Assembly: GCF_003627815.1 (NCBI RefSeq)
Contig: NZ_CP032698.1
Coordinates: forward strand, 744,001-808,000
DNA: 64,000 nt
From: Streptomyces hundungensis
GTDB lineage: Bacteria; Actinomycetota; Actinomycetes; Streptomycetales; Streptomycetaceae
Reading direction: 5' to 3'
Part shown: one piece after another, positions 41,651 to 50,720 of the stretch
Position numbering within the stretch: position 1 is the first letter of the stretch
Layout: each line of letters begins with the position of its first letter
The notes under the pieces: generated by a model
What the model was told of the DNA's origin: nothing
The model's input: the letters and a program-made list of their open reading frames with translations, nothing else
Databases searched by the model: none
Made by a program: the position numbers and the translations under genes

Positions 41651-43996
41651 TCACTCGCTCCAGGACCAGTCGGCGACCTCGGGAAGGTCGGTGCCGTGTT
41701 CGCGGATCCACGCATGGTGGCGCGTGCGGTGGTCGGTCATGGTTTGCCGGACACCGGCAGCGCGGGTGGCCAGACCCGGAACGCGGTCGATGACGTCCAT
41801 GACCAGGCGGAACCGGTCGAGGTCGTTGAGTACGACCATGTCGAAGGGGGTCGTGGTGGTGCCGGACTCCTTGTAGCCGCGTACGTGCAGGTTGGCATGG
41901 CCGGTGCGGCGGTAGGCGAGACGGTGGATGAGCCAGGGGTAGCCGTGGTAGGCGAAGATCACCGGCCTGTCCGGGGTGAACAGCGCGTCGTACTCCAAGT
42001 CCGCCATTCCGTGCGGGTGTTCCTCCCTGGGCAGCAGCTTGGTCATGTCGACGACGTTGACCACCCGGACCGCCAGGTCGGGCAGGTGTCGGCGAAGCAG
42101 GGACGCGGCGGCGAGCACCTCCTGGGTGGGGACGTCGCCCGCGCAGGCCAGGACCACATCCGGCTCCCGTGTGCCGTCCTCCGTACCGGCCCACTCCCAG
42201 ATTCCGGCACCGCGTGCGCAGTGCGCGCGGGCTTCGTCGAGGGACAGCCAGTCGAAGCAGGGCTGCTTCCCCGCGACGATCACGTTGACGTAGTCGCGGC
42301 TGCGCAGGACGTGGTCGGCCACGGAGAGCAGGGTGTTGGCGTCCGGCGGCAGATAGACCCGGACGACCTCGGGGCTCTTGTTCAGCACGTGGTCGACGAA
42401 CCCCGGGTCCTGGTGCGAGAAGCCGTTGTGGTCCTGGCGCCAGACGTGCGACGTCAGAAGGTAGTTGAGGGAGGGGATGGGTGCCCGCCACGGCAGCCGG
42501 CGCGAGGTCTTCAGCCATTTGATGTGCTGGTTGACCATGGAGTCGACGATGTGGACGAACGCTTCGTAGCAGGAGAAGAGACCGTGGCGGCCGGTGAGGT
42601 TGTAGCCCTCAAGCCAGCCCTGGCAGAGGTGTTCGGAGAGGATTTCCATCACCCGGCCGTCCCGGGCGAGGTGCTCGTCGCTCTCCAGGATCTCCGCCTG
42701 CCAGGCCTTGCCCGTGACGTCGTAGATCGCTTCCAGCCGGTTGGAGGCGGTCTCGTCCGGTCCCACCACCCGGAAGTTCCGGCTTTCGGCGGTATCGGCC
42801 GCGATCCGGGCGAGCAGGCCGCCCAGCACCCGGGTCGGCTCGTGCAGGGTGGCGCCGGGCTTGTCGGCCGGGACCGCGAAGTGCTCCAGGGGCGGGATGG
42901 GCAGGTCCCGGGTCAGCAGACCGCCGTTGGCGTGCGGATTGGCCCCCAGGCACAGCTCCCCGTCCGGCACGCAGGCCAGGACCTGTTCGGTCGGGCGCCC
43001 GTCGGTGTCGAAGAGTTCCTGCGGCCGGTACGAACGCAGCCAGCTCTCCAACTGCCGCAGGTGCTCGGGGTTTTCGCGAACGGTGGTGAGCGGCACCTGG
43101 TGGGAGCGCCAGGTCCCCTCGACCGGTACGCCGTCCACCTCCACCGGACCGGTCCAGCCCTTGGGCGTGCGCAGCACGATCATCGGCCACGCCGGCCGGC
43201 CACTGCCCTGCTCCCTGGCCCGCGCGATCCGCTCCAGGGCGTCGTCCATGGCGCGCGCCATGCTCAGGTGCACCGCGTCGGGGTCGGACCCGGTCACGTG
43301 GATCGGCGCGTACCCGTAGCCCGTGAGCAGCGAGTCGAGTTCGGCCTGTGGGATACGGGACAGGACGGTCGGGTTGGCGATCTTGTAGCCGTTGAGGTGG
43401 AGGATCGGCAGGACGGCACCGTCACGCGCCGGGTCGAGGAACTTGTTGGAGTGCCAGGAGGCGGCCAGCGGTCCCGTTTCGGCCTCACCGTCGCCGATCA
43501 CGCAGGCGACCAGGAGACCGGGGTTGTCGAAGGCGGCCCCGTAGGCGTGGGCGAGGGAGTAGCCCAGTTCACCGCCCTCGTGGATGGAGCCGGGCGTCTC
43601 GGGCGCGACATGGCTGGGCACCCCGCCCGGGAAGGAGAACTGGCGGAACAGCCGCCCCATGCCCGCGGCGTCGCGGCTCACGTCCGGGTAGACCTGTGAA
43701 TAGGAGCCGTCCAGCCAGGAGTTGGCGAGCACGGCAGGCCCTCCGTGGCCCGGGCCCCAGACGCACATCGCGTTCAGGTCGCGGTCCCGGATGACCCTGT
43801 TGAGGTGGGTGTGGACCAGGTTCAACCCGGGCGACGTGCCCCAGTGGCCGAGCAGCCGAGGCTTGATGTGTTCGGGACGCAGCGGCTCGGTCAGCAACGG
43901 GTTGGCCATCAAGTAGATCTGGCCCACGGCCAGGTAGTTGGCCGCCCTCCAGTGTGCGTTCAGAGCTGCCAGGTCGACCTCGCGGTCGTTCGTCAC
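41651..43996 (-). CDS. xfp: Xylulose-5-phosphate/fructose-6-phosphate phosphoketolase
   Basis: A 781-residue thiamine-diphosphate enzyme: [80 protein letters not shown] and [20 protein letters not shown] (the GDGEAETGP thiamine site). It splits xylulose 5-phosphate or fructose 6-phosphate to acetyl-phosphate plus a sugar phosphate. Start GTG 43996 with GAGGAG. No acetate kinase or phosphotransacetylase gene is beside it. Length is normal. Confidence 0.97.
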   Translation of the reverse strand: MTNDREVDLAALNAHWRAANYLAVGQIYLMANPLLTEPLRPEHIKPRLLGHWGTSPGLNLVHTHLNRVIRDRDLNAMCVWGPGHGGPAVLANSWLDGSYSQVYPDVSRDAAGMGRLFRQFSFPGGVPSHVAPETPGSIHEGGELGYSLAHAYGAAFDNPGLLVACVIGDGEAETGPLAASWHSNKFLDPARDGAVLPILHLNGYKIANPTVLSRIPQAELDSLLTGYGYAPIHVTGSDPDAVHLSMARAMDDALERIARAREQGSGRPAWPMIVLRTPKGWTGPVEVDGVPVEGTWRSHQVPLTTVRENPEHLRQLESWLRSYRPQELFDTDGRPTEQVLACVPDGELCLGANPHANGGLLTRDLPIPPLEHFAVPADKPGATLHEPTRVLGGLLARIAADTAESRNFRVVGPDETASNRLEAIYDVTGKAWQAEILESDEHLARDGRVMEILSEHLCQGWLEGYNLTGRHGLFSCYEAFVHIVDSMVNQHIKWLKTSRRLPWRAPIPSLNYLLTSHVWRQDHNGFSHQDPGFVDHVLNKSPEVVRVYLPPDANTLLSVADHVLRSRDYVNVIVAGKQPCFDWLSLDEARAHCARGAGIWEWAGTEDGTREPDVVLACAGDVPTQEVLAAASLLRRHLPDLAVRVVNVVDMTKLLPREEHPHGMADLEYDALFTPDRPVIFAYHGYPWLIHRLAYRRTGHANLHVRGYKESGTTTTPFDMVVLNDLDRFRLVMDVIDRVPGLATRAAGVRQTMTDHRTRHHAWIREHGTDLPEVADWSWSE

Positions 43997-44414
43997 GGTG
44001 ACTCCTCGTTCTCGGTGTTTCGTCGTTCCCGGTTGTTTGGTCGTTCCCGGTGCTTCGTCGGGGGGTGCGGGTACCACGCGCGACGACGCGCATGCGGCCC
44101 GTCATTCCTGACTGGCGCGGAATCGCGGTCCCGGGTGGGACGCGTGGTGCGGTACGCAGTGGTGGACGGTGCCGCCTCGCATGCCCAGGGGCCCTTGCGC
44201 CGACGGGCCGCCCGACCACCGGCGGATCGGCCCCGCGCGCCACGCGCCGCGCCCAAGAGTGCCGTGCGGGCGCCTCCGCGACGATCTCCGGCCGTGCCTC
44301 GACCGCGCCTTTCACCCGGTCGGCGGCCACGGGAGCATCGGCGGGCATGCCCTGAGCGACGCGAGTATCCGGTGCCGTGAGGCGCGAGGCCGGTGGTCCG
44401 GATGCGCCGGATTG

Positions 44415-44475
44415 CCCGGGCCGTTTCGCTCCGCTGGTCTGGACGCGCCGGGTTTCCCGGGCCGTTTCGCTCCGC
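44415..44475. repeat. Direct repeat upstream of the small protein gene
   Basis: CCCGGGCCGTTTCGCTCCGC occurs at 44415-44434 and 44456-44475, with similar flanks (GAYGCGCCGG before each). It lies in the 580-base spacer 43997-44576, which otherwise shows no supported gene. Confidence 0.75.
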
Positions 44476-44576
44476 GACCGGACGCGTCCGGCACCGTGCA
44501 CCTCGGCCTCACGCACCGCGAACTCCACGGCGGTCCGCCCCTCGATTTCGCCGCCCTGCGAGCGGTACGGTCCGTC

Positions 44577-44804
44577 GTGAAGTCAGCACTGGCCGTAGGG
44601 GGTGCGGTGACGGGCATCGAGATCGCGACCGGGTACCTCGCGTGGGCGGTCCGCAAGGCCCAACGCATGGCCGGGCGGGCCGACGGGGAGGTCGACCGGG
44701 TGCTGGACGCCGGGATGGACCGCCTGCACGAGGTGGTGGGCCGGAAGCTCGGCGACGATCCGGCATTGCGGCAGCTGACGGATGAGGCGTCGACCGGTCC
44801 TTAA
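44577..44804 (+). CDS. Small hypothetical protein
   Basis: A possible 75-residue protein: VKSALAVGGAVTGIEIATGY, LAWAVRKAQRMAGRADGEVD, RVLDAGMDRLHEVVGRKLGD, DPALRQLTDEAS. Composition is balanced and helical, with an N-terminal hydrophobic stretch. The start is uncertain: the frame is open upstream and an earlier GTG (VHLGLTHRELHGG) is possible. Function unknown. Confidence 0.5.
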   Translation: MKSALAVGGAVTGIEIATGYLAWAVRKAQRMAGRADGEVDRVLDAGMDRLHEVVGRKLGDDPALRQLTDEASTGP

Positions 44805-44988
44805 CTGCCCAGCGATCGAACGAAGTTGATGGTGTGCGGCTCGCCCCTCGATTCCTCCAGCCACCTCACGCCGACGACGTACCAGCAGCTGCTTCCGTCG
44901 TCGCACTCGTAACATCACGCGTCGGTTACTGCTTCGGGCGACGCCGAATGAGGCCGGCCCATCCGGGGACGCCCCCCATCACCTGCCG

Positions 44989-45999
44989 TCACACACCGTC
45001 GACTCGAAGCAACGGAACCACCGAGTCCACCGCCTTGTAACGGCTGGTGTAGAACTGCCAGTTGTACGTCGCCGCTATCTGATCCGCGAGCGATTCCAGG
45101 TACGCCGCGACCTGTCCGGCCGGGCAGGGCTCGGCGAACTCGCTTGCGGTGGGCGCGAGTTGCTCGAACTCGGCCGTCAGCTCATTGACGTACCGCACCG
45201 CGGCGGAGAACGCCTCCTGGGGCGAGCAGTTCAACGCGCCTTGCATCACGGGGACGAGGTTGAACATCTGCCCATTGCGGACCACCTCCTTCTGGTAGGA
45301 GAACAGGTCGTTCATCAGTCCGCCGATGTGGACCGTGATGTCGCGGGCCCGGGCGATGACGGGGTGGCGGATCACCTCGTCCGGCAGGAGGAACCCGCGG
45401 GCGAAGTCGGCCAGTTCGACTTCCACCTTCATCCCGGAATCGTGGTAGCGAATGCGGGTGTAGCGCTCGGGGTCCGGAATTCCGTCCACGTAGATGTCCT
45501 TCACCGGCCGTCTCATGGCCAGCAGGCACTGTTCGACGGCTGTGGCGATGCGCTCGCGGAGCAGCGGTGGGGCGCGGTGCGCGAGCAGATCATGGACGCG
45601 CGCAAACCCTCTGCTGATCGCTTCGCTGTCCGGCAGGGCGGTCCCCGCGACGACGCCGTTGCGCAACGCGTCGATCGCCTTGTCCATCGCCTCGACCACG
45701 TCCGGGGACATGGTGTCGTCAAGACTGGACCGGTGCGGGCTGTACCGGTCGTCGACGTAGAAGAGGATGTCGTTGAGCAGCCCCATGGGGATGAGCCGAT
45801 CGGCCGGCGTCACCGGGAACAGATATCTCGTCATGCTGGTGTAGGCCGCGTGGTCCGGCTGCGTCAGGCCGACCGCCAGCAACTCCTCACGCACGACGGC
45901 CTCGGCTCGGGCGGCCTCGGGGTTCTCCTCCCGCGGCGGTAGGCCGCGCAGCTGCGACAGATCGAACGTATCGAAGGGAGGGAACGGCTCGCGGCTCAT
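44989..45999 (-). CDS. Class I terpene cyclase (sesqui/diterpene synthase type)
   Basis: A 336-residue terpene synthase. The aspartate-rich motif is a short variant, ILFYVDDRYSPH (D83, D84), and the NSE triad is in LMNDLFSYQKEV (N230, S234, E238). RIRYHDSGM is the pyrophosphate-sensor/effector region and YNWQFYTSRYKAV the C-terminal RY pair. It binds three Mg ions and cyclises a prenyl diphosphate; the product cannot be read from sequence. Start MSREPFPPF at 45999 has GGAG six bases upstream. No P450 or prenyltransferase is adjacent. Confidence 0.92.
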   Translation of the reverse strand: MSREPFPPFDTFDLSQLRGLPPREENPEAARAEAVVREELLAVGLTQPDHAAYTSMTRYLFPVTPADRLIPMGLLNDILFYVDDRYSPHRSSLDDTMSPDVVEAMDKAIDALRNGVVAGTALPDSEAISRGFARVHDLLAHRAPPLLRERIATAVEQCLLAMRRPVKDIYVDGIPDPERYTRIRYHDSGMKVEVELADFARGFLLPDEVIRHPVIARARDITVHIGGLMNDLFSYQKEVVRNGQMFNLVPVMQGALNCSPQEAFSAAVRYVNELTAEFEQLAPTASEFAEPCPAGQVAAYLESLADQIAATYNWQFYTSRYKAVDSVVPLLRVDGV

Positions 46000-46492
46000 G
46001 TCGTCTCCGTTTCGTTTCACGTCGGACGGCCAGGCACGACACGGCCCGCCTCACACCGCTCGTCATGGTGAACAGGCGCGGCCCCGCCACTCCCCATACG
46101 ACCACGACGCCGGAGCTGAAGACCACGGTGCGCAGGGAGCTTTCCGCTGGGGAAGGCGGGGGCGTGCGGGAGCGCAACCGCGCCCGGCGGGGGCTGCGGC
46201 TCCGGCAACGGGTCCGCGTACGTCGGCCTCGATCCACCCGGCGAGGTACTCCAGCCTCGTCGTGCGCCCAGCGCCACCGACGGCCACCGGCCGTAGCGCT
46301 GCACGAGGGCGTACGACATGGCGTTGGCCCACGCCGTGGTTTTCGCCGACGCTGGACGGCGAGCGCCAGAGACGTGCTCCAGCCGCGGGCGGCGGCCGGC
46401 GTTTCGCGAGGCGCACTCCCGTGCGTCGCGGGTTCGCCGATTACTTTTTGGCGGAGGTGCGGTCTACCCCTCAACGACAAAGGGAGCACACC
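46000..46492. other. Gene-free spacer between the terpene cyclase and the DHFR-like gene
   Basis: No convincing coding frame. It must hold two divergent promoters. The AT-rich patch near 46440-46450 (TTACTTTTTG) lies close to the downstream start. Confidence 0.45.
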
Positions 46493-47098
46493 ATGCGCAA
46501 GATCATCGTTTGTACGTTCCTGACGCTCGACGGCGTCATGCAGGCGCCGGGTGGCCCGGACGAGGACGCGGAGAGTGGCTTCACGCACGGCGGCTGGCAG
46601 AAGGCGGCGTCCGACGACGAGGTCGGCGCGGGCATCGCCGGCTGGTACCAGCACTCCGACGCGATGCTGCTCGGCCGCAAGACGTACGAGATCTTCGCGT
46701 CGTACTGGCCGAGCGCCGACCCCGACAATCCGTTCACCGCCCAGATGAACGGCATGCACAAGTACGTGGCCTCCCGGACCCTGACGTCCGTCGAGTGGCA
46801 GAACTCCACCCTGCTGGAGGGCGACACTGTCGAGGCCCTGCGCACGTTGAAGGCGTCCGACGGCGGCAACATCAACGTCGTCGGCAGTGGCGACCTCGCC
46901 CAGACCCTGATGCGGCACGACCTCGTAGACGAGTACCGGCTGACCATTCACCCGGTGATCATCGGCACCGGCAAGCGGCTGTTCGCCGAGGGAGCGATCC
47001 CCACCGCGCTGGAGCCGGTCAGCGTCACGACGACGAAGGGCGGCACCGTCCTCGGCATCTACCGGCCGAACGGCAAGCCCACCTACGACAGTTACTGA
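46493..47098 (+). CDS. Dihydrofolate-reductase-like (RibD C-terminal domain) protein
   Basis: A 201-residue protein: MRKIIVCTFLTLDGVMQAPG, HSDAMLLGRKTYEIFASYWP, MNGMHKYVASRTLTSVEWQN, GGNINVVGSGDLAQTLMRHD and LVDEYRLTIHPVIIGTGKRL. This is the RibD_C/YyaP group of NADPH-dependent reductases of unknown substrate. AAGGGAG precedes the ATG. The stop codon is directly followed by an IS5-type terminal repeat. Confidence 0.92.
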   Translation: MRKIIVCTFLTLDGVMQAPGGPDEDAESGFTHGGWQKAASDDEVGAGIAGWYQHSDAMLLGRKTYEIFASYWPSADPDNPFTAQMNGMHKYVASRTLTSVEWQNSTLLEGDTVEALRTLKASDGGNINVVGSGDLAQTLMRHDLVDEYRLTIHPVIIGTGKRLFAEGAIPTALEPVSVTTTKGGTVLGIYRPNGKPTYDSY

Positions 47099-47225
47099 GA
47101 GCTGTCCCGTAAATGATCTCCGGTCCGGCGGCGCGCGAGCTCCCCGACTCGGGCGGACGATTCACCTCGTGAGGGCGAGGTTGTGCATCCGTGCGATGCC
47201 GAGCACGGCGTAGTGCACGCCAGTT
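47099..47225 (-). mobile_element. Terminal relic of an IS5-family element
   Basis: It begins immediately after the DHFR-like stop with GAGCTGTCCCGTAAATGATC, a terminal-repeat type shared with 47365-47380 (GTCCCGTAAATGATCT, 16 bases identical). The minus strand then encodes GVHYAVLGIARMHNLALTR and a stop, the C-terminus of IS5-type transposases. The rest of this copy is gone. Confidence 0.8.
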
Positions 47226-47360
47226 CGACGGGTCGAGGGTTTGGCCACGCTCCTGGCTCCGCTGGCTATTTCACGGCCCGCCTTCGAGGCCCCGTCAGCC
47301 CCTTGCCCACGCCGTTGTGAGCACGGCGCCCGTGTCCGCGCGACGTCCGGGGTGCCTAAG

Positions 47361-48060
47361 GGACGTCCCGTAAATGATCTTCGAGTTGGCGGGGCGTGGC
47401 GGCTCGGTCGTCGGCGACGTTGCCAATCCGGCGAGGTTGAGGCTGTGCAGGCGGGCGTTGCCGAGCATGGCGTGGTGGGGCATCACGAGTCCGGTGCCTG
47501 GATAGCCGACGTCGGCGATCGTCATCGTCTTGCCGACGGCAGCTTTGGCGCCGGATTCCGCCCACGCCTTGCAGTCGTTGCGGCTGCCGGGCAGGGGCTG
47601 GCCCACCACGACGACCAGGCGGGTGTCGGCGTCGATGACGACCTGGTGGTTGGTGGAGTACCGGTAGTTCTTCGACTGCTCGGCCACCGTGTGGTCGCGG
47701 GTGGGCACCAGCGTGCCGTCCACGATGAGCACGGTGTCCTTGCGGAACTGCTTCCGGGGCTTGAACGCGAGCAGGGGGCCGAGGTGGTTGATGATGCGGT
47801 CGGCAGCGGACTTCGAGACACCGAACAGCGGGGCGAGCTGGCGCAAGGTCAAGTTGGTGCGCCAGTACGCCGCGACCAGCATCATCAGGTCCTCCAACGG
47901 CAAACCCCATGGCCGGCCCCGCCGGACCGAATCCGCCCCTTCACCGCGCAGTGTCCTCACCAACTCGCCAAAGCAGCGAGGGCTCAGCCCGGTGAACGGG
48001 GCTATCCAGGACGGCTACGACGCCGTGATCACACCAGTCACGTTGTGATCATTTCACTGT
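47361..48060 (-). mobile_element. Second, degenerate IS5-family element
   Basis: The left edge carries the same terminal repeat (GTCCCGTAAATGATCT at 47365-47380). The right edge (minus-strand GTGAAATGATCAC near 48050) keeps only a fragment of a matching end. It contains the broken transposase gene described separately and sits about 135 bases from the other IS5 relic, suggesting nested insertion followed by decay. Confidence 0.75.
47427..48032 (-). pseudogene. IS5-family transposase, inactivated by a nonsense codon and an internal deletion
   Basis: From the GTG at 48032 the reading is VITAS, then TAG, then PSWIAPFTGLSPRCFGELV; relatives have a glutamine at the stop, so CAG became TAG. Downstream is intact: LRQLAPLFGVSKSAADRII, TVLIVDGTLVPTRDHTVAEQ (catalytic Asp) and SKNYRYSTNHQVVIDADTRL. 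After IADVGYPGTGLVMPH it jumps to HAMLGNARLHSLNLAG, losing the roughly 50-residue segment with the last catalytic glutamate. The frame then runs past the normal end to 47295. Confidence 0.85.
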
Positions 48061-48081
48061 GGCGGAGTGGGCAGAAGGCCG

Positions 48082-48552
48082 TTACCCGCCCTCTTCGCCG
48101 TCGGCGAGACGGCGACGCCACCACAGATCAGAGCGCCGCTGTCGCTGATGGGCGAAGGGATCGGGCAAGGTGCGCCCGAGATATGCGGTGTCCAGGAACA
48201 CCACTTGGCGTTTCAGCTCCAGGCGAGATCGGGGAGGCAGCTCCTGAAGGACCTGCTCCAGCACGTCGCGTGCATGCCGCACGTCGTCGAAGGAACAATC
48301 GCGGCATGAGCACCCCGCATACCGCGGATAGAGAGGACCGCATCCCTGCGGTGCCAGGAACTCTTGATACCGCCTCAACGCGCGTTCAGTGGCGCCGGGG
48401 TAGACGTAGTAGTCGCCGGAACGCCACTCCACCCGATGTATCGCAAGGCTGGTGGAGGCAGAGAGCCCGCGGATCCGGCCGGAGGACAGGACCTCCCAGG
48501 TACGTGGGCCACACTGTTCGGCGCGCAGGGCGTTCGGCCGTCTACGCGGCAT
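48082..48552 (-). CDS. Conserved hypothetical protein
   Basis: A 156-residue protein, Arg-rich at the N-terminus (MPRRRPNALRAEQCGPRTWE). The core is HRVEWRSGDYYVYPGATERA and RRYQEFLAPQGCGPLYPRYA. A CSCRDC cluster precedes a helix VRHARDVLEQVLQELPPRSR that ends LDTAYLGRTLPDP. GAAAGG precedes the ATG. The Cys cluster could bind a metal. Proteins of this sort are scattered in Streptomyces; function unknown. Confidence 0.7.
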   Translation of the reverse strand: MPRRRPNALRAEQCGPRTWEVLSSGRIRGLSASTSLAIHRVEWRSGDYYVYPGATERALRRYQEFLAPQGCGPLYPRYAGCSCRDCSFDDVRHARDVLEQVLQELPPRSRLELKRQVVFLDTAYLGRTLPDPFAHQRQRRSDLWWRRRLADGEEGG

Positions 48553-48864
48553 CGGCCTTTCGTTGTGCAGTCATGGAAGTCATCATGCCAGCCCCCAGCC
48601 CCTGCCATCACTGGGCCGGAACAGCGGGACAGCCCTTGGTCACGCGCCGGTGTCCACCCTGCCGCTCCATCGACGCACTCGCCGTGGCTACGGCCCCGCG
48701 ATCCGCGATCCGCGATGGAGGAACGGTGAGCCACCTGCCGCTGCCCGGCGCCGCGGCGCCCCGATCGCTTCGCACGGAACCGGAGTTGAGGGAGGTGTTA
48801 GTCTCGCCTGCCGGTTCTGGCGATGGGGCAGGACGGGTCGTGCGAGTGACGGGGGTTGGAAGAC
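48553..48864. other. Spacer ahead of the ESX-like/C2 protease operon
   Basis: About 310 bases with no supported gene. CCGCGATCCGCGATCCGCGA near 48696-48716 is a short CGATCCG repeat. The promoter of the operon at 48865 should lie here. Confidence 0.45.
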
Positions 48865-49209
48865 GTGGGGCGACCTGACGATACGCCGGGGGAAACCCCG
48901 GAGCAGTTGAAGAAGCGCGCCAATGACTTGCGCGAGTGTGCCCGGAAGGCCCGCGAGCTCGCCAAGCGGCTCGGCCCCCTCCTGGACGGCTCGGCGAAGA
49001 AGGCGGCGCAGTCCGATCCGGCGATCTGGCGGGGTCCGTTCGCCACCCGGTCGACGGGCACGTTGGTGAACCGCAAGACTTCCGTCAACCAGATGGCGTC
49101 AGCGCTCCTCCACGACGCGGGCCGCTGGGAGGCCGAGGCCACCAGCTTGGACGAGCAGGCGAAGGCGGCGGGCGCCAAGCCCAAGGCAGGGGCCGGGGCA
49201 GGGAATTGA
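48865..49209 (+). CDS. WXG100/ESX-like small helical protein
   Basis: A 114-residue protein: TPEQLKKRANDLRECARKAR, ELAKRLGPLLDGSAKKAAQS, DPAIWRGPFATRSTGTLVNR, QMASALLHDAGRWEAEATSL and DEQAKAAGAKPKAGAGAG. Two long helices flank a WRGPFA turn, the layout of ESAT-6/WXG100-like proteins. GTG at 48865 or TTG three codons earlier. The stop overlaps the TTG start of the protease gene. No type VII secretion genes are in the window. Confidence 0.75.
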   Translation: MGRPDDTPGETPEQLKKRANDLRECARKARELAKRLGPLLDGSAKKAAQSDPAIWRGPFATRSTGTLVNRKTSVNQMASALLHDAGRWEAEATSLDEQAKAAGAKPKAGAGAGN

Positions 49210-50720
49210 CCGACTTCCGCGGCTTCGACACCACCGAGATACGCTCTCTCGCCTCCGGCCTGCGCAAGCAGGGCGATGACGCGCGGGCGATTCACAAGGA
49301 CCTGGCCTGGCTCCTCACCGAGGCGCAGCAGCTCCTGAACGGCAAGCCCGCCACCACCGATCCGCTGCTGAGCCCCCTGGTCGGGCAGGTCCTCACCTTC
49401 CCGTTCTTCGGCGGCCCCTCATCCCTGCCGGGCGTGCTCGGCGGCGAGTTGGGCGACATGGCGGACTCGATGGAACGCCGCAGCAAGCAGCTGGACGAGG
49501 TCAAGGTGCTCATCGAGCACGGGTACGCCGTCGACCCCGCCCTCCTCTTCGCGGACGAGGACGCCCCCAACGAGAAGGACATCACCGACGCGCTGAAGAA
49601 GTTCCACGAACTCGACGGCAAGGACTTCGGCACCAACGGCAACCGCGACGACCTCCAGAAGGTCAGGCGGATGCTGGAGGGCATGACACCGGCCGAACTC
49701 GACGCCTTCTTCGACAAGGTGCCGGAGGCCGATCTCAAGCGTTACAACGACCTGGTGACCGACACGGACGACAGTGGTTGGAAGTGGTGGGACGAGAACG
49801 GCCTCCCCGACAGCGAGCGCCGCGACCACCTCAGCTCGATCCTGGCGAAGCTGGGCCCCTCACACTGGGCGAAGGCACAGTCCGCGTTCCCCGGGATGCA
49901 GCCGGGCTTCGACACCACGGACGCCTTTCTGGACGGCCAGAACGCGCAGAGCGGAGACCAGGCGAAGGGGATGCACTGGGGCCTCCCCGGCGACCCCCTG
50001 TTCGCGCCGGGCACCGACGGCAAGGAGATCACGGCCGCCGACATCAAGCAGGGGCGTTTCGCGGACTGCTGGTACATAGCGTCACTGACCTCGACCGCCC
50101 AGGTGAACCCCCAGTTCATCCGGGACGGCCTCGTCCAGAACCCGAACGGCACGGTGAACGTGCGCATCTGGGACAAGGACGGCAACAAGCACTGGGTGAC
50201 GGTCACGCCCGATCTGCCGCTGGACCAGCACGGCAAAGTGATGGGTGCCTCCGCCAACGGTTCGACCTGGCCGGCGTACTACGAGAAGGCCTTCGCCCTG
50301 GTGTACGGCGGCGATGACGGCGGCGCACCGGACGGCAAGGGCGGCAACAGGAAGTACGACCGCGCGGAGCACGGGACCTACGGGGCCACCGAGTGGGACA
50401 ACACGGACAAGGCGCCGCCGTACGTGACGGGAAACGACTCGGACGGCATCAGCAACAACGTTCCGGCACTGCGCAAGAGCTTCGAGTCCGGCCACCCGAT
50501 TATCGTGGCCACCGGCAGTGGTGACGACGACAAGACCAAGGGCAAGGGCCTGTGGGGAGAGACGTTCTCGACCCGGCACGTGTACTACGTGAAGGGTTTC
50601 CAGGGCGACAACATCGTCCTGGGCAACCCCTGGGGCCCGCCGCACGCGGACATCGTGGCCACGCCGGAGCAGTACAAGAAGTTCTTCAACAGTCCGCAGG
50701 CCCTGGAGGTTCCCAAGTGA
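49206..50720 (+). CDS. Calpain-type (C2 family) cysteine protease with ESX-like N-terminus
   Basis: A 504-residue protein starting at a TTG that overlaps the previous stop (TTGA). Residues 1-100 are helical and ESX-like (IRSLASGLRKQGDDARAIHK, DMADSMERRSKQLDEVKVLI). Residues 275-490 are the C2 peptidase: GRFADCWYIASLTSTAQ (Cys288), TRHVYYVKGF (His458) and LGNPWGPPH (Asn474), the calpain Cys-His-Asn triad in order. The middle has an acidic calcium-site-like segment (VTDTDDSGWKWWDENG). Without a Sec signal, export by a type VII route is plausible. GTGA overlap with the next lipoprotein gene. Confidence 0.88.
   Translation: MTDFRGFDTTEIRSLASGLRKQGDDARAIHKDLAWLLTEAQQLLNGKPATTDPLLSPLVGQVLTFPFFGGPSSLPGVLGGELGDMADSMERRSKQLDEVKVLIEHGYAVDPALLFADEDAPNEKDITDALKKFHELDGKDFGTNGNRDDLQKVRRMLEGMTPAELDAFFDKVPEADLKRYNDLVTDTDDSGWKWWDENGLPDSERRDHLSSILAKLGPSHWAKAQSAFPGMQPGFDTTDAFLDGQNAQSGDQAKGMHWGLPGDPLFAPGTDGKEITAADIKQGRFADCWYIASLTSTAQVNPQFIRDGLVQNPNGTVNVRIWDKDGNKHWVTVTPDLPLDQHGKVMGASANGSTWPAYYEKAFALVYGGDDGGAPDGKGGNRKYDRAEHGTYGATEWDNTDKAPPYVTGNDSDGISNNVPALRKSFESGHPIIVATGSGDDDKTKGKGLWGETFSTRHVYYVKGFQGDNIVLGNPWGPPHADIVATPEQYKKFFNSPQALEVPK

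Noticed and set aside
41696..43699. 667-codon plus-strand frame opposite phosphoketolase
   Set aside because: Shadow of xfp; Val/Gly/Asp-rich without any domain.
48030..48056. GTGATCAC palindromes near the IS5 relic as a regulatory site
   Set aside because: They are part of the transposase start and the decayed IS end, so no separate function is needed.
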